Shown: positions 45,086-53,665, counted from the stretch's first letter. The stretch: DNA of 64,000 nucleotides from Collimonas sp. PA-H2 (GCF_002564105.1 NZ_PDBX01000001.1:930001-994000); one strand, 5' to 3'. Notes: generated by a model from the sequence alone, not told the origin. Made by a program: numbers and translations.

Positions 45086-45300
45086 AACACCACATCTTTG
45101 ACGAGATGGTCGCACCAAAGCATTCCGCTAGCGGTGCCGCTGTCAGTGACTATCCCTATTTCATTGAAGTTTCAGATGGTCGAACATTTTCGGGTTGTAC
45201 TGATGAAAGTGGAAATCTTCCTCGCATTGCCACCAATGGTGCTGACACCTACACCGTGTACTGGGGTGACGAAGCCCTAGTAAAACAGGACGGAATCTAA
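45085..45300 (+). pseudogene. C-terminal part of the PAAR protein, out of frame
   Basis: In the frame shifted relative to the PAAR domain the sequence reads EHHIFDEMVAPKHSASGAA, then VSDYPYFIEVSDGRTFSG and CTDESGNLPRIATNG, ending VYWGDEALVKQDGI. The HHIFDE start and the DGRTFSG...TDESGNLPR pattern are typical of the beta-rich tail that follows PAAR domains in Burkholderiales spike proteins. An internal ATG at 45106 has only a weak ribosome site. I read it as the severed tail rather than a separate gene. Confidence 0.65.
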
Positions 45301-45303
45301 AAT

Positions 45304-45630
45304 ATGCCGAACAAGAAAACGGTAGTGCAAACAAATTCGACGAAGAATTCCGTTAAAGAAGTCCCGCTGAAAGTAGTCACTTTTGCAGAGCTATGGACAG
45401 GATTTCCGCACGACGCACCTTGCAAAGATCCGGCTATCGTTGCAGCTTTGGTTGGTCTGTACGCAGCGCTTCCGCCATCAACGGTTGAATGTGGCGACGA
45501 ATGCGGCGGGAAAGCCTTAGAGTTTGCGCTGGGGAGCGGCCTGACAGGCGGTATCTTTTTTGCGGTGTTATGTGGGCTATTGTTAACCCGAAGACAAAAA
45601 ATAAAACACAAAACTGGATCCGAAAAATAG
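45304..45630 (+). CDS. Small membrane protein next to PAAR gene
   Basis: The 108-residue protein starts 3 bases after the PAAR tail stop. It has a soluble N-terminus (KVVTFAELWTGFPHDAPCKD), one membrane helix (LTGGIFFAVLCGLLLT, about 78-95) and a positively charged end (RRQKIKHK). The segment FAELWTGFPHDAPC recalls the start of type VI amidase effectors of the Tae4 group, but the catalytic Cys-His region is not present. It could be a truncated effector joined to another end, or an unrelated membrane protein. It belongs to the PAAR transcript. Confidence 0.55.
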   Translation: MPNKKTVVQTNSTKNSVKEVPLKVVTFAELWTGFPHDAPCKDPAIVAALVGLYAALPPSTVECGDECGGKALEFALGSGLTGGIFFAVLCGLLLTRRQKIKHKTGSEK

Positions 45631-46308
45631 AAAAAGCCGCATCAGCGGCCTAGTTCCGGCAGGCGGCCTCTAAATTTTTGCTGACGACTTCAAGTCGTTA
45701 CTACTCAAGCAGTACAGCGGATCCCATTTTAAATGTTCTCAGAAAGAGATGAATGCCAGATCAAAGCGCTTCCGACAAAGATATTTGGCAAGACGATGTC
45801 CTTGAGCGGAAAGAGGACGCATTCTATCTACAGAAATATTTGGTCAAGCGCTACGGAGCAAAAAAGAAAGAACCTGGATTTGTGCTTGCGGTCAACGCCG
45901 AATGGGGATACGGAAAATCGTTCATGCTCGAACGGTGGAAGGACCAGGCCTTATTTGAGATGCATCCAACAGTGTTCTTCAACGCTTGGCAAAACGATTT
46001 TACCGAAGATCCACTTTTAGCTTTTATTGCTGAATTTGATACAGGTCTCAAAGAATATTTCAAACATATTTCCGTCGGCGATAAAGTAAAAACGGCTGCA
46101 ATCAAAAAAATAAAAAATGTCTATAAGCCAGTATTGACCGTACTTGCCAGTGCTGCAGCCAAGCATTTGGTCGGCATGTCAGCGACCCATATTCAGGCTC
46201 TGATTTCTGCCGCCGATAGCGATGGTCAGATGGAGAATATTGAGCTTTCCCTGAAATTTCGTCTTCCACAGGTGACGTAAAATTGACGTTACTTTGGGAA
46301 GGCAAGAA

Positions 46309-46599
46309 ATGAAGATTTCAAGAAGTTCATACACGGCGGAATTCAAGGAATTGGCAGTCAGACGGGTCAATGCCTGCGAGTCCTTCGCGGCGACAGCCAA
46401 GGAACTTGGTCTAAGCGAACAAACGCTGCGCAACTGGGTCAAGGCCGCTAAGGCTGGCAAGTTGAACGGCGCTGGTAGCAAGGTTGTGACACCGGAAGAG
46501 ATGGAATTGTCGCGCTTACGTGCCGAGAATGCCAAGCTCAAGCGGGAGAACGAAATCATAAAAAAGGCAGCGGCGTACTTCGCGAAGGATGTTCTGTGA
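46309..46599 (+). CDS. IS3 transposase OrfA, copy 2
   Basis: The 96-residue OrfA is identical to that of copy 1, with the same GGAAGG ribosome site and A6G slippery run for -1 frameshifting into OrfB. Confidence 0.92.
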   Translation: MKISRSSYTAEFKELAVRRVNACESFAATAKELGLSEQTLRNWVKAAKAGKLNGAGSKVVTPEEMELSRLRAENAKLKRENEIIKKAAAYFAKDVL

Positions 46600-47486
46600 A
46601 GTACGCCTGGATCGATGCGCAGACTAATCGATTCGCGCTGAGGGAAATGTGCGATACGCTCGACGTGAGCATCAGCGGTTACCGAGCCTGGAAGAGTGGC
46701 GGCACGCCCGATCGCAAGCGCCTGACGGCCGGCCAGACGCTGGCCATGATCCGCGCCATCCACGCCGAGGTAAAAGGTGCTTATGGCAGTCCTCGGATGA
46801 TCCGCGAGTTGCGGTGGCGGGGCTACACGGCGAGCAAGGGACGCGTAGAGCGGTTGATGCGCACGCACGGAATTCATGCGCGCCACAAGCGGCGCTACCG
46901 GGTTACGACCGAATCGAAGCACGGTTTGCCAGTGGCGAGAAACCTGCTTGACCGCGATTTCGCGCCGGCGGCGCCGAATCAGGTTTGGACGGCCGACATC
47001 ACCTACTTGTGGACCGATGAAGGCTGGCTGTACCTCGCCATCGTTCTGGATCTGTTCAATCGGGAAGTGATCGGCTGGTCGCTCAAGCCGCGTATGACGA
47101 CTGAGTTGGTGGCAGACGCGCTGACGATGGCCTGGTTCCGCCGACGTCCTGCGCCCGGCGTCCTGCATCATTCGGACCGCGGCAGCCAGTACGCCAGTCA
47201 GGCCTACCAGGACAAGTTGCGTGAGTTCGGTATGACGTGTTCGATGAGCTGCAAGGGAAATTGCTGGGACAATTCGCCGACTGAGAGCTGGTTCAACAGT
47301 TTCAAGAACGAACGTTACCATGGCCTGCGCTACACCACCCAGACTGAAATGAGGGCGGCCAGTTTCGAATACATCGAGGTGTTTTACAATCGCAAGCGGC
47401 AGCATTCGACCCTCGGTTATAAATCGCCGCTCCAGTTTCTACAGCGCTGGATCAGTGAACAGAATCAGGAAAAACGAGCTGCATAG
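46596..47486 (+). CDS. IS3 transposase OrfB, copy 2 (Arg to Cys variant)
   Basis: This 296-residue OrfB equals copy 1 except that the motif before the catalytic Glu reads MSCKGNCWDN instead of MSRKGNCWDN. The Arg in this motif is conserved across IS3 OrfB proteins, close to the Glu of the DDE triad (SPTESW). The change may weaken or abolish activity. The DDE residues themselves are intact. Confidence 0.92.
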   Translation: MKYAWIDAQTNRFALREMCDTLDVSISGYRAWKSGGTPDRKRLTAGQTLAMIRAIHAEVKGAYGSPRMIRELRWRGYTASKGRVERLMRTHGIHARHKRRYRVTTESKHGLPVARNLLDRDFAPAAPNQVWTADITYLWTDEGWLYLAIVLDLFNREVIGWSLKPRMTTELVADALTMAWFRRRPAPGVLHHSDRGSQYASQAYQDKLREFGMTCSMSCKGNCWDNSPTESWFNSFKNERYHGLRYTTQTEMRAASFEYIEVFYNRKRQHSTLGYKSPLQFLQRWISEQNQEKRAA

Positions 47487-48572
47487 AAGTCGTCTGTTGG
47501 AAGACGAAAAACAGAGGGAACCTCATATTGAAGGCGCGGCAAGTGAATTTAAGGACGTTCAACAAAAATTAAAGAAGGCTATCGACAAAGCGCTCGAGGG
47601 ACACAACACAATAAAAAGATCAATCGTAGAGTTCAAAGAGAAATTATCAAAGCTAATTGAAGCGTTGGAAAAAGTTAGCGGCGTCCAATTGCCGCTACTA
47701 ATTTTTGTCGACGAATTGGATCGTTGCAGACCCGATTACGCCATTGAGTTACTCGAAGGGATTAAACATCTTTTCGGTGTACCTGGAGTTTTTTTCATCA
47801 TTGCCACAAATATCCAACAACTCGGCGAATCTGTGAAAGCAGTTTATGGCACAGGCTTTGACGGCCAGCGATATTTGAAAAGGTTCTTTGATTTACAATA
47901 TTCTTTGCGAGAGCCGAGCAATATTCAATTTGCGAATTTACTGTTCAACAGGATGGCACTTCCAGAGATCCAGAACATTGTTCATGGTTTGAGCTACAGT
48001 CATGCGCCCAACGGCCAAGTTCCAATCGGGCAAACTCCAGTCGAAATATTAAGCTTAGTTCTCGAAATGCACGCGGATTCTTTTGCATTGGGCCTACGCG
48101 ACCAACTTCAGATTGCGACTATTTTGGAAGCTGCTTTTTTGAGTCTGGAAGGAAAACCAGTTCACATATTTTTCTTGATATTTTTAACCGTCATATATCA
48201 AAAAAATCCAGCGGTTTTTGAAAAAATAGCGAAGACACGAAATCTGTCGGATGAAACCGGATTCAAAACTCTTGATAGAGTTGCTGGATTTGGATCCATA
48301 GCATTAATGAGCGATGACGGATCCACAGTTAATATAACTTCGTTGAATCAGATAGCGAAAATTTATTTCGATGATCTTAACCTGAGCTATAGCGCTCGCA
48401 ATTCGAAGCAGCTCAACGTTCGAACTTTTCCGCAGAATTTAGTCTACGATATAAAGGGTGCACAAAGCGGGGGCACATTTACGCCAGATTACTCCATCTA
48501 TTTTCACCTAGTCCAACATGCCGGTGGATTTATTAAGCAATAGTTACCGGCATCCGTCTTCAAGACAGGTCA

Positions 48573-48953
48573 TCAAGGAAGGGGAGCATTGATTACTGCT
48601 TCGATATGATGGCCGTCTGGATCGATCAGAAAGCACGCGTAATAATTGGGGCCATAATCGGGTCGCAAGCCAGCCGCACCGTTATCACGACCGCCCGCTT
48701 GCAGCGCGGCTGCGTGGCAAGCAGCCACTGATGACCTGGAAGGCGCGGCGAACGCGAGATGAAATCCCGGACCGGGCGCTGCCGCATCCGGACGTAGTTT
48801 CAGACACAGCAGATCCTTGTCCTCTTCGACTCCGTAGCCAATTGCCGTGTCGTGCTCAAACACACGCTTAAACCCGAGAGCGCCAAGCGCTGCATCGTAG
48901 AACTTTGCGGCAAGTGCCAAGTCGCGTACGCCAATTGAAAGATGGTGGAGCAT
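48573..48953 (-). CDS. VOC family (glyoxalase-like) protein
   Basis: This 126-residue protein has the paired beta-alpha-beta-beta-beta modules of the vicinal oxygen chelate fold. It starts MLHHLSIGVRDLALAAKFYD and ends ACFLIDPDGHHIEAVIN, with His and Glu at the expected metal-binding positions. It is cytosolic. The substrate is unknown; members include glyoxalases, dioxygenases and thiol transferases. Confidence 0.87.
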   Translation of the reverse strand: MLHHLSIGVRDLALAAKFYDAALGALGFKRVFEHDTAIGYGVEEDKDLLCLKLRPDAAAPGPGFHLAFAAPSRSSVAACHAAALQAGGRDNGAAGLRPDYGPNYYACFLIDPDGHHIEAVINAPLP

Positions 48954-48998
48954 GTCTATCCTAATTTGTTAGTGAATTTTTATTGCATCTTAAGCGAA

Positions 48999-49310
48999 TC
49001 AATGAACCCTGTGAAATGCGTCGTAGATCATTGAAAACGCGCAGGCAATCGCACTTGATTCGCCAAAGTCGACCGGGTCGTCATTCAGCGGATAGTTGAA
49101 AACCCCGGAATGCCTAATCAAGTTGATGTAGGCCGGCTGGAGGTCGTCGGCGCGGTTCAATTCGGCCAGTACCTCGCCTTCAATCGAATGAATTAACCGC
49201 CAAGTAAGGGGCTGCCCCTCGGTGCGGTGGCGGGTAACTATTGTGGCAATAATGGGTTCTGCTCGGGCAATTACTGCATCAAATTCGTTCATGTTGGTAA
49301 GGCGCATCAT
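48999..49310 (-). CDS. Unknown protein under LexA box (SOS gene)
   Basis: The start is the ATG at 49310 or the next at 49307; GGAG lies just upstream and favours either over the in-frame TTG at 49319. About 103 residues, soluble, no signal peptide: NMNEFDAVIARAEPIIATIV, later RLIHSIEGEVLAELNRADDL. No family was recognised. A perfect LexA-type box 20 bases upstream marks it as probably DNA-damage inducible. An SOS role such as division control, toxin or repair accessory is open. Confidence 0.65.
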   Translation of the reverse strand: MMRLTNMNEFDAVIARAEPIIATIVTRHRTEGQPLTWRLIHSIEGEVLAELNRADDLQPAYINLIRHSGVFNYPLNDDPVDFGESSAIACAFSMIYDAFHRVH

Positions 49311-49329
49311 ATTCTCCAAAGTACAACTA

Positions 49330-49345
49330 CTGTATATATGTACAG
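49330..49345. promoter_or_regulatory. LexA (SOS) box
   Basis: CTGTATATATGTACAG matches the proteobacterial LexA operator CTGT-N8-ACAG exactly, with the usual alternating TA centre, and extends as TACTG...CAGTA. It lies 20 bases upstream of the leftward small gene at 49310. No supported rightward gene begins close by. Confidence 0.8.
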
Positions 49346-49469
49346 TATAAACGCTTATCGAGTTTTTGCAAAAAACCGGCGCAAATGGAGTGAACCCCTG
49401 CGACTGGACCAGGTAGGGGGAAGAATTTGATACGCTTGCTGTGCCTTTACCAAAAGGAGCAGCATCATG

Positions 49470-49670
49470 TCAAAGAGAGCATCCAATCGGCGCCTCGCGC
49501 ACGATGTGCGTAGAGTGTTCCTCCACGATATCGCATCGCGTGCAGAGGTTAGACGGAAGAAATTCACGTGCGTCGCGAGCCTTGAGAACCAGCCCACTCC
49601 ATGCCTGCAAACGGGTCAACGGAATTTCACCTCTCGGGTTCACCGGAACGGTGGTGGTCGAGTAGATCAT
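49470..49670 (-). pseudogene. Truncated SRPBCC protein (AtaL/DUF1857-like)
   Basis: Starting at an ATG with AAGGA upstream, the frame reads MIYSTTTVPVNPRGEIPLTR, then AWSGLVLKARDAREFLP and IVEEHSTHIVREA, then stops after 66 residues. This is the N-terminal third of an AtaL-like SRPBCC protein (normally ~150 residues). The remaining domain is not found in any frame downstream. It follows the NmrA gene by 30 bp. A rightward frame from 49467 with a fair ribosome site overlaps it but has poor composition. Confidence 0.55.
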
Positions 49671-49700
49671 GATGATGTTCCTTGGCCTGATGTTCAGCCG

Positions 49701-50570
49701 TTAGGCTGAAGTCGCAATCTCGGAAGCGAAGTCGCGATAGGAACGAAGAGGACGTCCCAGGAGCGCGGTCAAACGTTCCACATCGCCGGCTTCTGGAATC
49801 ATCCCCTCAGTGAGAAAACGCTCGCTCATCAGGCGCATATCGAAGGCCATCCAGCTCGGCATGAACTGTCGAAGGTTTTTCTCGAACCCGGCGGGGTCAT
49901 CGCCCGGATAGGCGATCGGACGACCCAGGACGTCTGTCCAGATCGCAGCGACGTCTGCGCCGGTCAAGGTGTCAGGGCCAACGAGATTAATCCGGTCCAG
50001 AGGAAGTGGGACGGAGGTTCGTTCTCGGCGGATAAGTTCGATGGCCGCGATCTCAGCAATGTCACTTGTATCGACCATTGCCAGACCCTTGCTACCGATC
50101 GGCATCGGATAAATGCCGTAGCCGGTTACCACATCCTTGATCGTGAGGTCGTTGCCCATGAAATAGGCGGGACGCAGAATGGTTGCGTTGAGTCCCATTC
50201 GCTCGATCATGCGTTCAACGCCGAATTTGCCTGCGAAATGCGGTACGTTCACGTAGAGGTCGCTATGAATCACCGAGAGATAGACGATTCGCTCGATGCC
50301 GGCCTCGCGTGCAACGTTAAGCGCAATCAGCGCCTGAGTGTATTCGTCAGGCACCACCGCGTTGAGCAGGAACAGCGTTGAGACGCCGGAGAAGGCGCTG
50401 CGCAGCGAGTCGACGTCGAGCAGATCGCCTTGGACGACGTCGACGCCTGTTGGGAAGTTTGCCTTCGACGGGTCGCGAACGAGAGCGCGAACATCGGCGC
50501 CACGCTTCACGAGTTGCTCGACAACTTGGCGACCGACAGTGCCGGTAGCGCCGGTAACGATAATAGTCAT
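49701..50570 (-). CDS. NmrA-type NAD(P)-binding protein
   Basis: The 289-residue atypical short-chain dehydrogenase has the dinucleotide site IVTGATGTVGRQVVEQL at the N-terminus and the later GDLLDVDSLRSAFSGVSTLF and LRPAYFMGN, as in NmrA/HSCARG-like redox sensors and isoflavone-reductase-like enzymes. AAGGAG precedes the ATG. It is the middle gene of a leftward set (SRPBCC, NmrA, truncated SRPBCC), probably one transcript. The substrate is unknown. Confidence 0.85.
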   Translation of the reverse strand: MTIIVTGATGTVGRQVVEQLVKRGADVRALVRDPSKANFPTGVDVVQGDLLDVDSLRSAFSGVSTLFLLNAVVPDEYTQALIALNVAREAGIERIVYLSVIHSDLYVNVPHFAGKFGVERMIERMGLNATILRPAYFMGNDLTIKDVVTGYGIYPMPIGSKGLAMVDTSDIAEIAAIELIRRERTSVPLPLDRINLVGPDTLTGADVAAIWTDVLGRPIAYPGDDPAGFEKNLRQFMPSWMAFDMRLMSERFLTEGMIPEAGDVERLTALLGRPLRSYRDFASEIATSA

Positions 50571-50674
50571 GATGATTACTCCTTGGTTTGGTTGGTAAAT
50601 TCAAAGATGAATAGAGGTCCTCGATCAACGAGACACAGCTCTATCCACAGAAAGCCATGCTGGTGCTCGTAGCG

Positions 50675-51247
50675 TTAAAGGAGATTGGCAAAATGCTTGG
50701 CGACATTCTTCAAGCAGACGTCCATATACCCTCTCCATTGGGTCCCGACAAATAGCCTCAACGGAATCTTGGTAAAGCTGTTTCTGGCACGGAACATATA
50801 TATCCACTTCACCTGAGTGCCGCCTTCAGTGGGTGTGAACCAAAATTGTCCGCGTGCATAAGACATCAGATGTTTCAGCGAAAAGCTCGGATTGCTGACG
50901 CGGTATGCAAAATAGGAGGGACGGTCGTAGTGTGTAATACCTTCGCTCACAGTGCTGCCATCCAGTAGATGCACGGTACGGGTTGAACCGGGCTGATCCC
51001 ACGGACCAGAGACGTTCGACGTTGACGCGACGCCAGGTACAAGCCCGTAACCCGTCAGGATCTTCGGCAGAACGTCTTGCGCGGCAACGAAGTCGAAAAC
51101 GTCGCTGATGTCGCCAGGAATGAACATCTCCCGCGTGACAGCAACCTCCAACCGCGCCGTGCGAACGACGGTAGGATGGCCACCGTCTTTGCCCAAATGT
51201 CTGCCGCTCGATTCAGGATCGGCGTGCATGGTGTTCGCAGTGCTCAT
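50675..51247 (-). CDS. SRPBCC family protein
   Basis: The 190-residue protein has a START/SRPBCC-type ligand-binding fold: FIPGDISDVFDFVAAQDVLP, later GPWDQPGSTRTVHLLDGS and QFWFTPTEGGTQVKWIYMF. A strong AAGGAGAAGG site precedes the ATG. It lies 25 bp after the quinone-reductase gene and upstream of NmrA, so these genes form one leftward operon. It probably binds or cyclises a hydrophobic compound; the ligand is unknown. Confidence 0.8.
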   Translation of the reverse strand: MSTANTMHADPESSGRHLGKDGGHPTVVRTARLEVAVTREMFIPGDISDVFDFVAAQDVLPKILTGYGLVPGVASTSNVSGPWDQPGSTRTVHLLDGSTVSEGITHYDRPSYFAYRVSNPSFSLKHLMSYARGQFWFTPTEGGTQVKWIYMFRARNSFTKIPLRLFVGTQWRGYMDVCLKNVAKHFANLL

Positions 51248-51272
51248 GTCCTTCTCCTTTTAGGGAAGTTGA

Positions 51273-52205
51273 TTAAAGGGAGAAATTCACTACGGTCTTG
51301 CCGATTTGCGGCTGAGTCCGATTACGCTCGATCGCTTCAGGCAGTTCGTCGAAGCGCACGACGGCGTTGACCTTCGACTGTAAGCGTCCGTGTGCCACGT
51401 CCTCTGCGATCGATTGCAGCCGTGCTGCATCCGGTGTGTTCATGAACCACAGGCCACGGCGCCCTGCGGGGGTGCTCGCCAGTATGGCCGGCGATGCGGT
51501 GCTGACGATGACGCCATCTTCCGCAAGGACTGACCATGAGCGGTTCAACACCTCGCCGCCGACGTAGTCGAGTACCAGGTCGATATCGCGTGCCGAGGCT
51601 TCGAACTGCTCTTTGTCGTAGGCGATGACGTGGTCAGCGCCTAGGCCGCGAACGTAGTCGGCATGCGCCTCTAAGGTAGCGGCAAACACTACAGCGCCTG
51701 CCTGATGCGCGTACTGCACCGCGAATCCCCCAAGACCGCCAGCAGCGCCGTGGATAAGAATGCGCTGGCCAGCCTGTACCGGACCGGCAAAGTTCAGGCT
51801 TTGCCATGCCGCCACGGACGCCACAGGCAAGGCCGCCGCGTTCACGAAGCTCAGCGAGTCAGGCATCAGGGTAAGATTGGCCTCGTCTATCGCTACCAGA
51901 TCGGCATAGGCGCCCAATCCACCGCGAGGCCCCATGACGCGATCGCCTTTACGCAATTGGGTGATGCCCGCACCCACCGCTTCGACGACTCCGGCCAGTT
52001 CGATGCCCAAGACAGTCGGCAATTGCAGCGGGAAAGCGTCCCGGACATAACCTTCTCGGACCTTCCAGTCCAGTCCATTGACACCTGCGGCCTGGACGCG
52101 GACCAGCACTTGGCCTTTTCCTGCCATCGGTGCCTTGATGGACGAAATCTTGATGGCGGATGGGCCGCCGTATTCGGTAAGAATCAATGCACGGATATTG
52201 TTCAT
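51273..52205 (-). CDS. Zinc-free quinone oxidoreductase (MDR family)
   Basis: The start is placed at the ATG at 52205 (MNNIRALILTEYGG), with AAGGAG 8 bases upstream, giving 310 residues. It has the GroES-like N-terminus and NADPH site ILIHGAAGGLGGFAVQYA of the QOR/zeta-crystallin group, and lacks the structural zinc cysteines. It probably reduces quinones or enones with NADPH. First gene of a leftward operon, it is divergent from a LysR gene that likely controls it. Confidence 0.88.
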   Translation of the reverse strand: MNNIRALILTEYGGPSAIKISSIKAPMAGKGQVLVRVQAAGVNGLDWKVREGYVRDAFPLQLPTVLGIELAGVVEAVGAGITQLRKGDRVMGPRGGLGAYADLVAIDEANLTLMPDSLSFVNAAALPVASVAAWQSLNFAGPVQAGQRILIHGAAGGLGGFAVQYAHQAGAVVFAATLEAHADYVRGLGADHVIAYDKEQFEASARDIDLVLDYVGGEVLNRSWSVLAEDGVIVSTASPAILASTPAGRRGLWFMNTPDAARLQSIAEDVAHGRLQSKVNAVVRFDELPEAIERNRTQPQIGKTVVNFSL

Positions 52206-52313
52206 GACTAAACTCCTTTGAGATGTGGGTTGCGTACGAACAAATAATAGGTGGCTCCACATACAAAACAAAGACTGTAAAATATAGACACTTCGTTTCA
52301 AAAGTGAGACATC

Positions 52314-53198
52314 ATGGATTTCAATGCCCTCGAAGACTTCCAGTTAGTGGCCGCTCATGGCGGCTTTGGAAAAGCCAGCCGCGCCAGCGGGCGATCTAAA
52401 GCGACCCTGTCGCGTCGTGTTGCTGACCTCGAAGAAGCATTGGGTATACGGCTCATCGAGCGGGGCGCTCGTAGCCTGGAGTTGACCGAAGCAGGCCAAC
52501 TGCTACGCGCCAGAACGGAGGGACCAATGCACGAGGTCGCCGACGCGGTCGCTGCAGCACGAGACGGCCTTGCGACGGCGCGGGGGCGTCTGCGTATCGC
52601 AGCGCCGCTCCTGTTTTCGCAGTTGGCCCTGGGGCGAATTGCCGCCCGTTTCTTGGCGAGCTACCCTGAAGTGCAGATCGAAGCCGTGGCTGAGGACCGT
52701 CTCGTCAATCTAGTAGACGAGCATTTCGATGTCGCCATACGGATCAATCCGAGCAAAGACAGTACATTGGTCGGCAGATGCTTTGCCAAAGACCGGCTGG
52801 TCCTTGCGGCCGCACCATCCATTCAGATGCCGAAGGGAGATCGTGACAAGCCGTTTCCCGTTCCAGCGGTGGTCACGCCGAGCTATCGCGACGGGGACAT
52901 CTGGTCCGTTCGTAATGGTCAGTTCACCATCGAGCCGCGACCTGTTCTGCGTCTGTCTTCGCTCCTGATGGTTCGGGATGCTATTGTCGACGGCGCAGGA
53001 GCAGCGATGCTGCCGCAGTCCATCATCGGAGGCTTGTTGGAAAAAGGCGAGCTGGTATCGTGGGGAATTGCCGGGGACGAAGTTGAGCTTTGGGTCCTGC
53101 ACACCTCTCGCCGTTTGCAGAGTCCTAAAGTCCGGGCCTTCGTGGATTTCATGTGCAAGCAATATCCCAATGGGTCGTTCACCATTCCAATCCGATGA
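52314..53198 (+). CDS. LysR family transcriptional regulator
   Basis: This 294-residue regulator has the N-terminal winged helix (FQLVAAHGGFGKASRASGRS, RRVADLEEALGIRLIERG) and a substrate-binding-type effector domain. It belongs to the group with short recognition sequence typical of CrgA/AaeR-like LysR proteins. It is divergent from the quinone-reductase operon across a 108-bp gap, the standard LysR layout, so control of that operon is likely. The ligand is unknown. Confidence 0.9.
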   Translation: MDFNALEDFQLVAAHGGFGKASRASGRSKATLSRRVADLEEALGIRLIERGARSLELTEAGQLLRARTEGPMHEVADAVAAARDGLATARGRLRIAAPLLFSQLALGRIAARFLASYPEVQIEAVAEDRLVNLVDEHFDVAIRINPSKDSTLVGRCFAKDRLVLAAAPSIQMPKGDRDKPFPVPAVVTPSYRDGDIWSVRNGQFTIEPRPVLRLSSLLMVRDAIVDGAGAAMLPQSIIGGLLEKGELVSWGIAGDEVELWVLHTSRRLQSPKVRAFVDFMCKQYPNGSFTIPIR

Positions 53199-53351
53199 AT
53201 TGAATTAGACTGTGACGCGATTAGGCTGAGGACTTCGCCGCCGTTCGGTTACCGGTCCTCGAAACAGGTCTGGATACAGCCATGAATGCGCTAGACGTGA
53301 TGCTGGGCACACCGCCCTGTACACACAGGAAGGAGCTGGCAAATGCTAGCG

Positions 53352-53555
53352 TTATTCCGGTCGCTCCTTCGTTTTCGCTCCCTTGCTGCTTAGCGCGCTG
53401 TCGATAATCATGCCGCCATCAGGAGTCAGGCTGTATCCCGTCAGGAACTGTGCATCCTTGCTGGCGAGGAACAAGACGACCGGCGCGATGTCCTCCTCCG
53501 GCGATCCATAGCGGACGAGAGCGTTGGCTGGCGGCGGAGTGTCGGCAGCGCCCCA
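53352..53555 (-). pseudogene. C-terminal remnant of an SDR gene
   Basis: The leftward frame reads ALVRYGSPEEDIAPVVLFLA, then SKDAQFLTGYSLTPDGG, ending in TAA after KERPE. This is the typical C-terminus of a classical short-chain dehydrogenase. The Rossmann and YxxxK parts are absent; the frame is cut at about 53555 where IS-like end repeats begin. Confidence 0.75.
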
Positions 53556-53571
53556 GGTGTCTGGATAGGAG

Positions 53572-53665
53572 AATCACTGTCCGGCTTGCGATGCCAGCAG
53601 GTGTCCGACTTCAAGTGCTATTGGCTGTCCGGATTGAGATGAGAATGAGTGTCCGGTTTGATGAG
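53572..53665. repeat. Repeated GTGTCCGG motifs (transposon end remnant)
   Basis: Four related motifs occur at about 53577, 53601, 53626 and 53649: CTGTCCGGCTTG, GTGTCCGACTT, CTGTCCGGATTG, GTGTCCGGTTTG, spaced 23-25 bases. Arrays of short repeats like this are typical of IS21-type element ends. No transposase is adjacent. The array directly follows the truncated SDR gene, so an element probably cut it and was then lost. Confidence 0.5.

Larger units (their letters stand above)
46241..47525 (+). mobile_element. IS3-family insertion sequence, copy 2
   Basis: This is the second 1285-bp copy of the element at 18281-19565, in the same orientation. It is flanked by a 3-bp direct repeat TAT (46238-46240 and 47526-47528), a proper IS3-type target duplication. 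It interrupts the KAP NTPase gene. The one difference noticed from copy 1 is C to T at 47255, which changes Arg to Cys in OrfB. Confidence 0.95.
45753..48543 (+). pseudogene. KAP-family P-loop NTPase gene disrupted by IS3
   Basis: The gene starts at the ATG at 45753 and is cut at 46240 by the 1285-bp IS, resuming at 47529. Removing the IS and one TAT copy restores a 500-residue frame exactly across the junction (...MEN-IEGAASEF...). The N-part carries the KAP Walker A region NAEWGYGKSFMLERW near residue 50 and a hydrophobic stretch near 135-150. The C-part carries Walker B LPLLIFVDELDRCRPDYAIE near 225. KAP NTPases are often membrane-associated, and some occur in phage-defence loci. Any function of this copy is probably lost. 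DNA here is AT-rich compared with the prp region. Confidence 0.88.

Noticed and set aside
46179..47405. Long leftward frame over IS copy 2 (also 18261-19445 over copy 1)
   Set aside because: Antisense to OrfA/OrfB, which carry the DDE residues and the frameshift signal.
49467..49709. 80-codon rightward gene with GGAGCAG ribosome site
   Set aside because: It overlaps the leftward AtaL-like frame, which has better protein character and ribosome site; the rightward product has no recognisable features.
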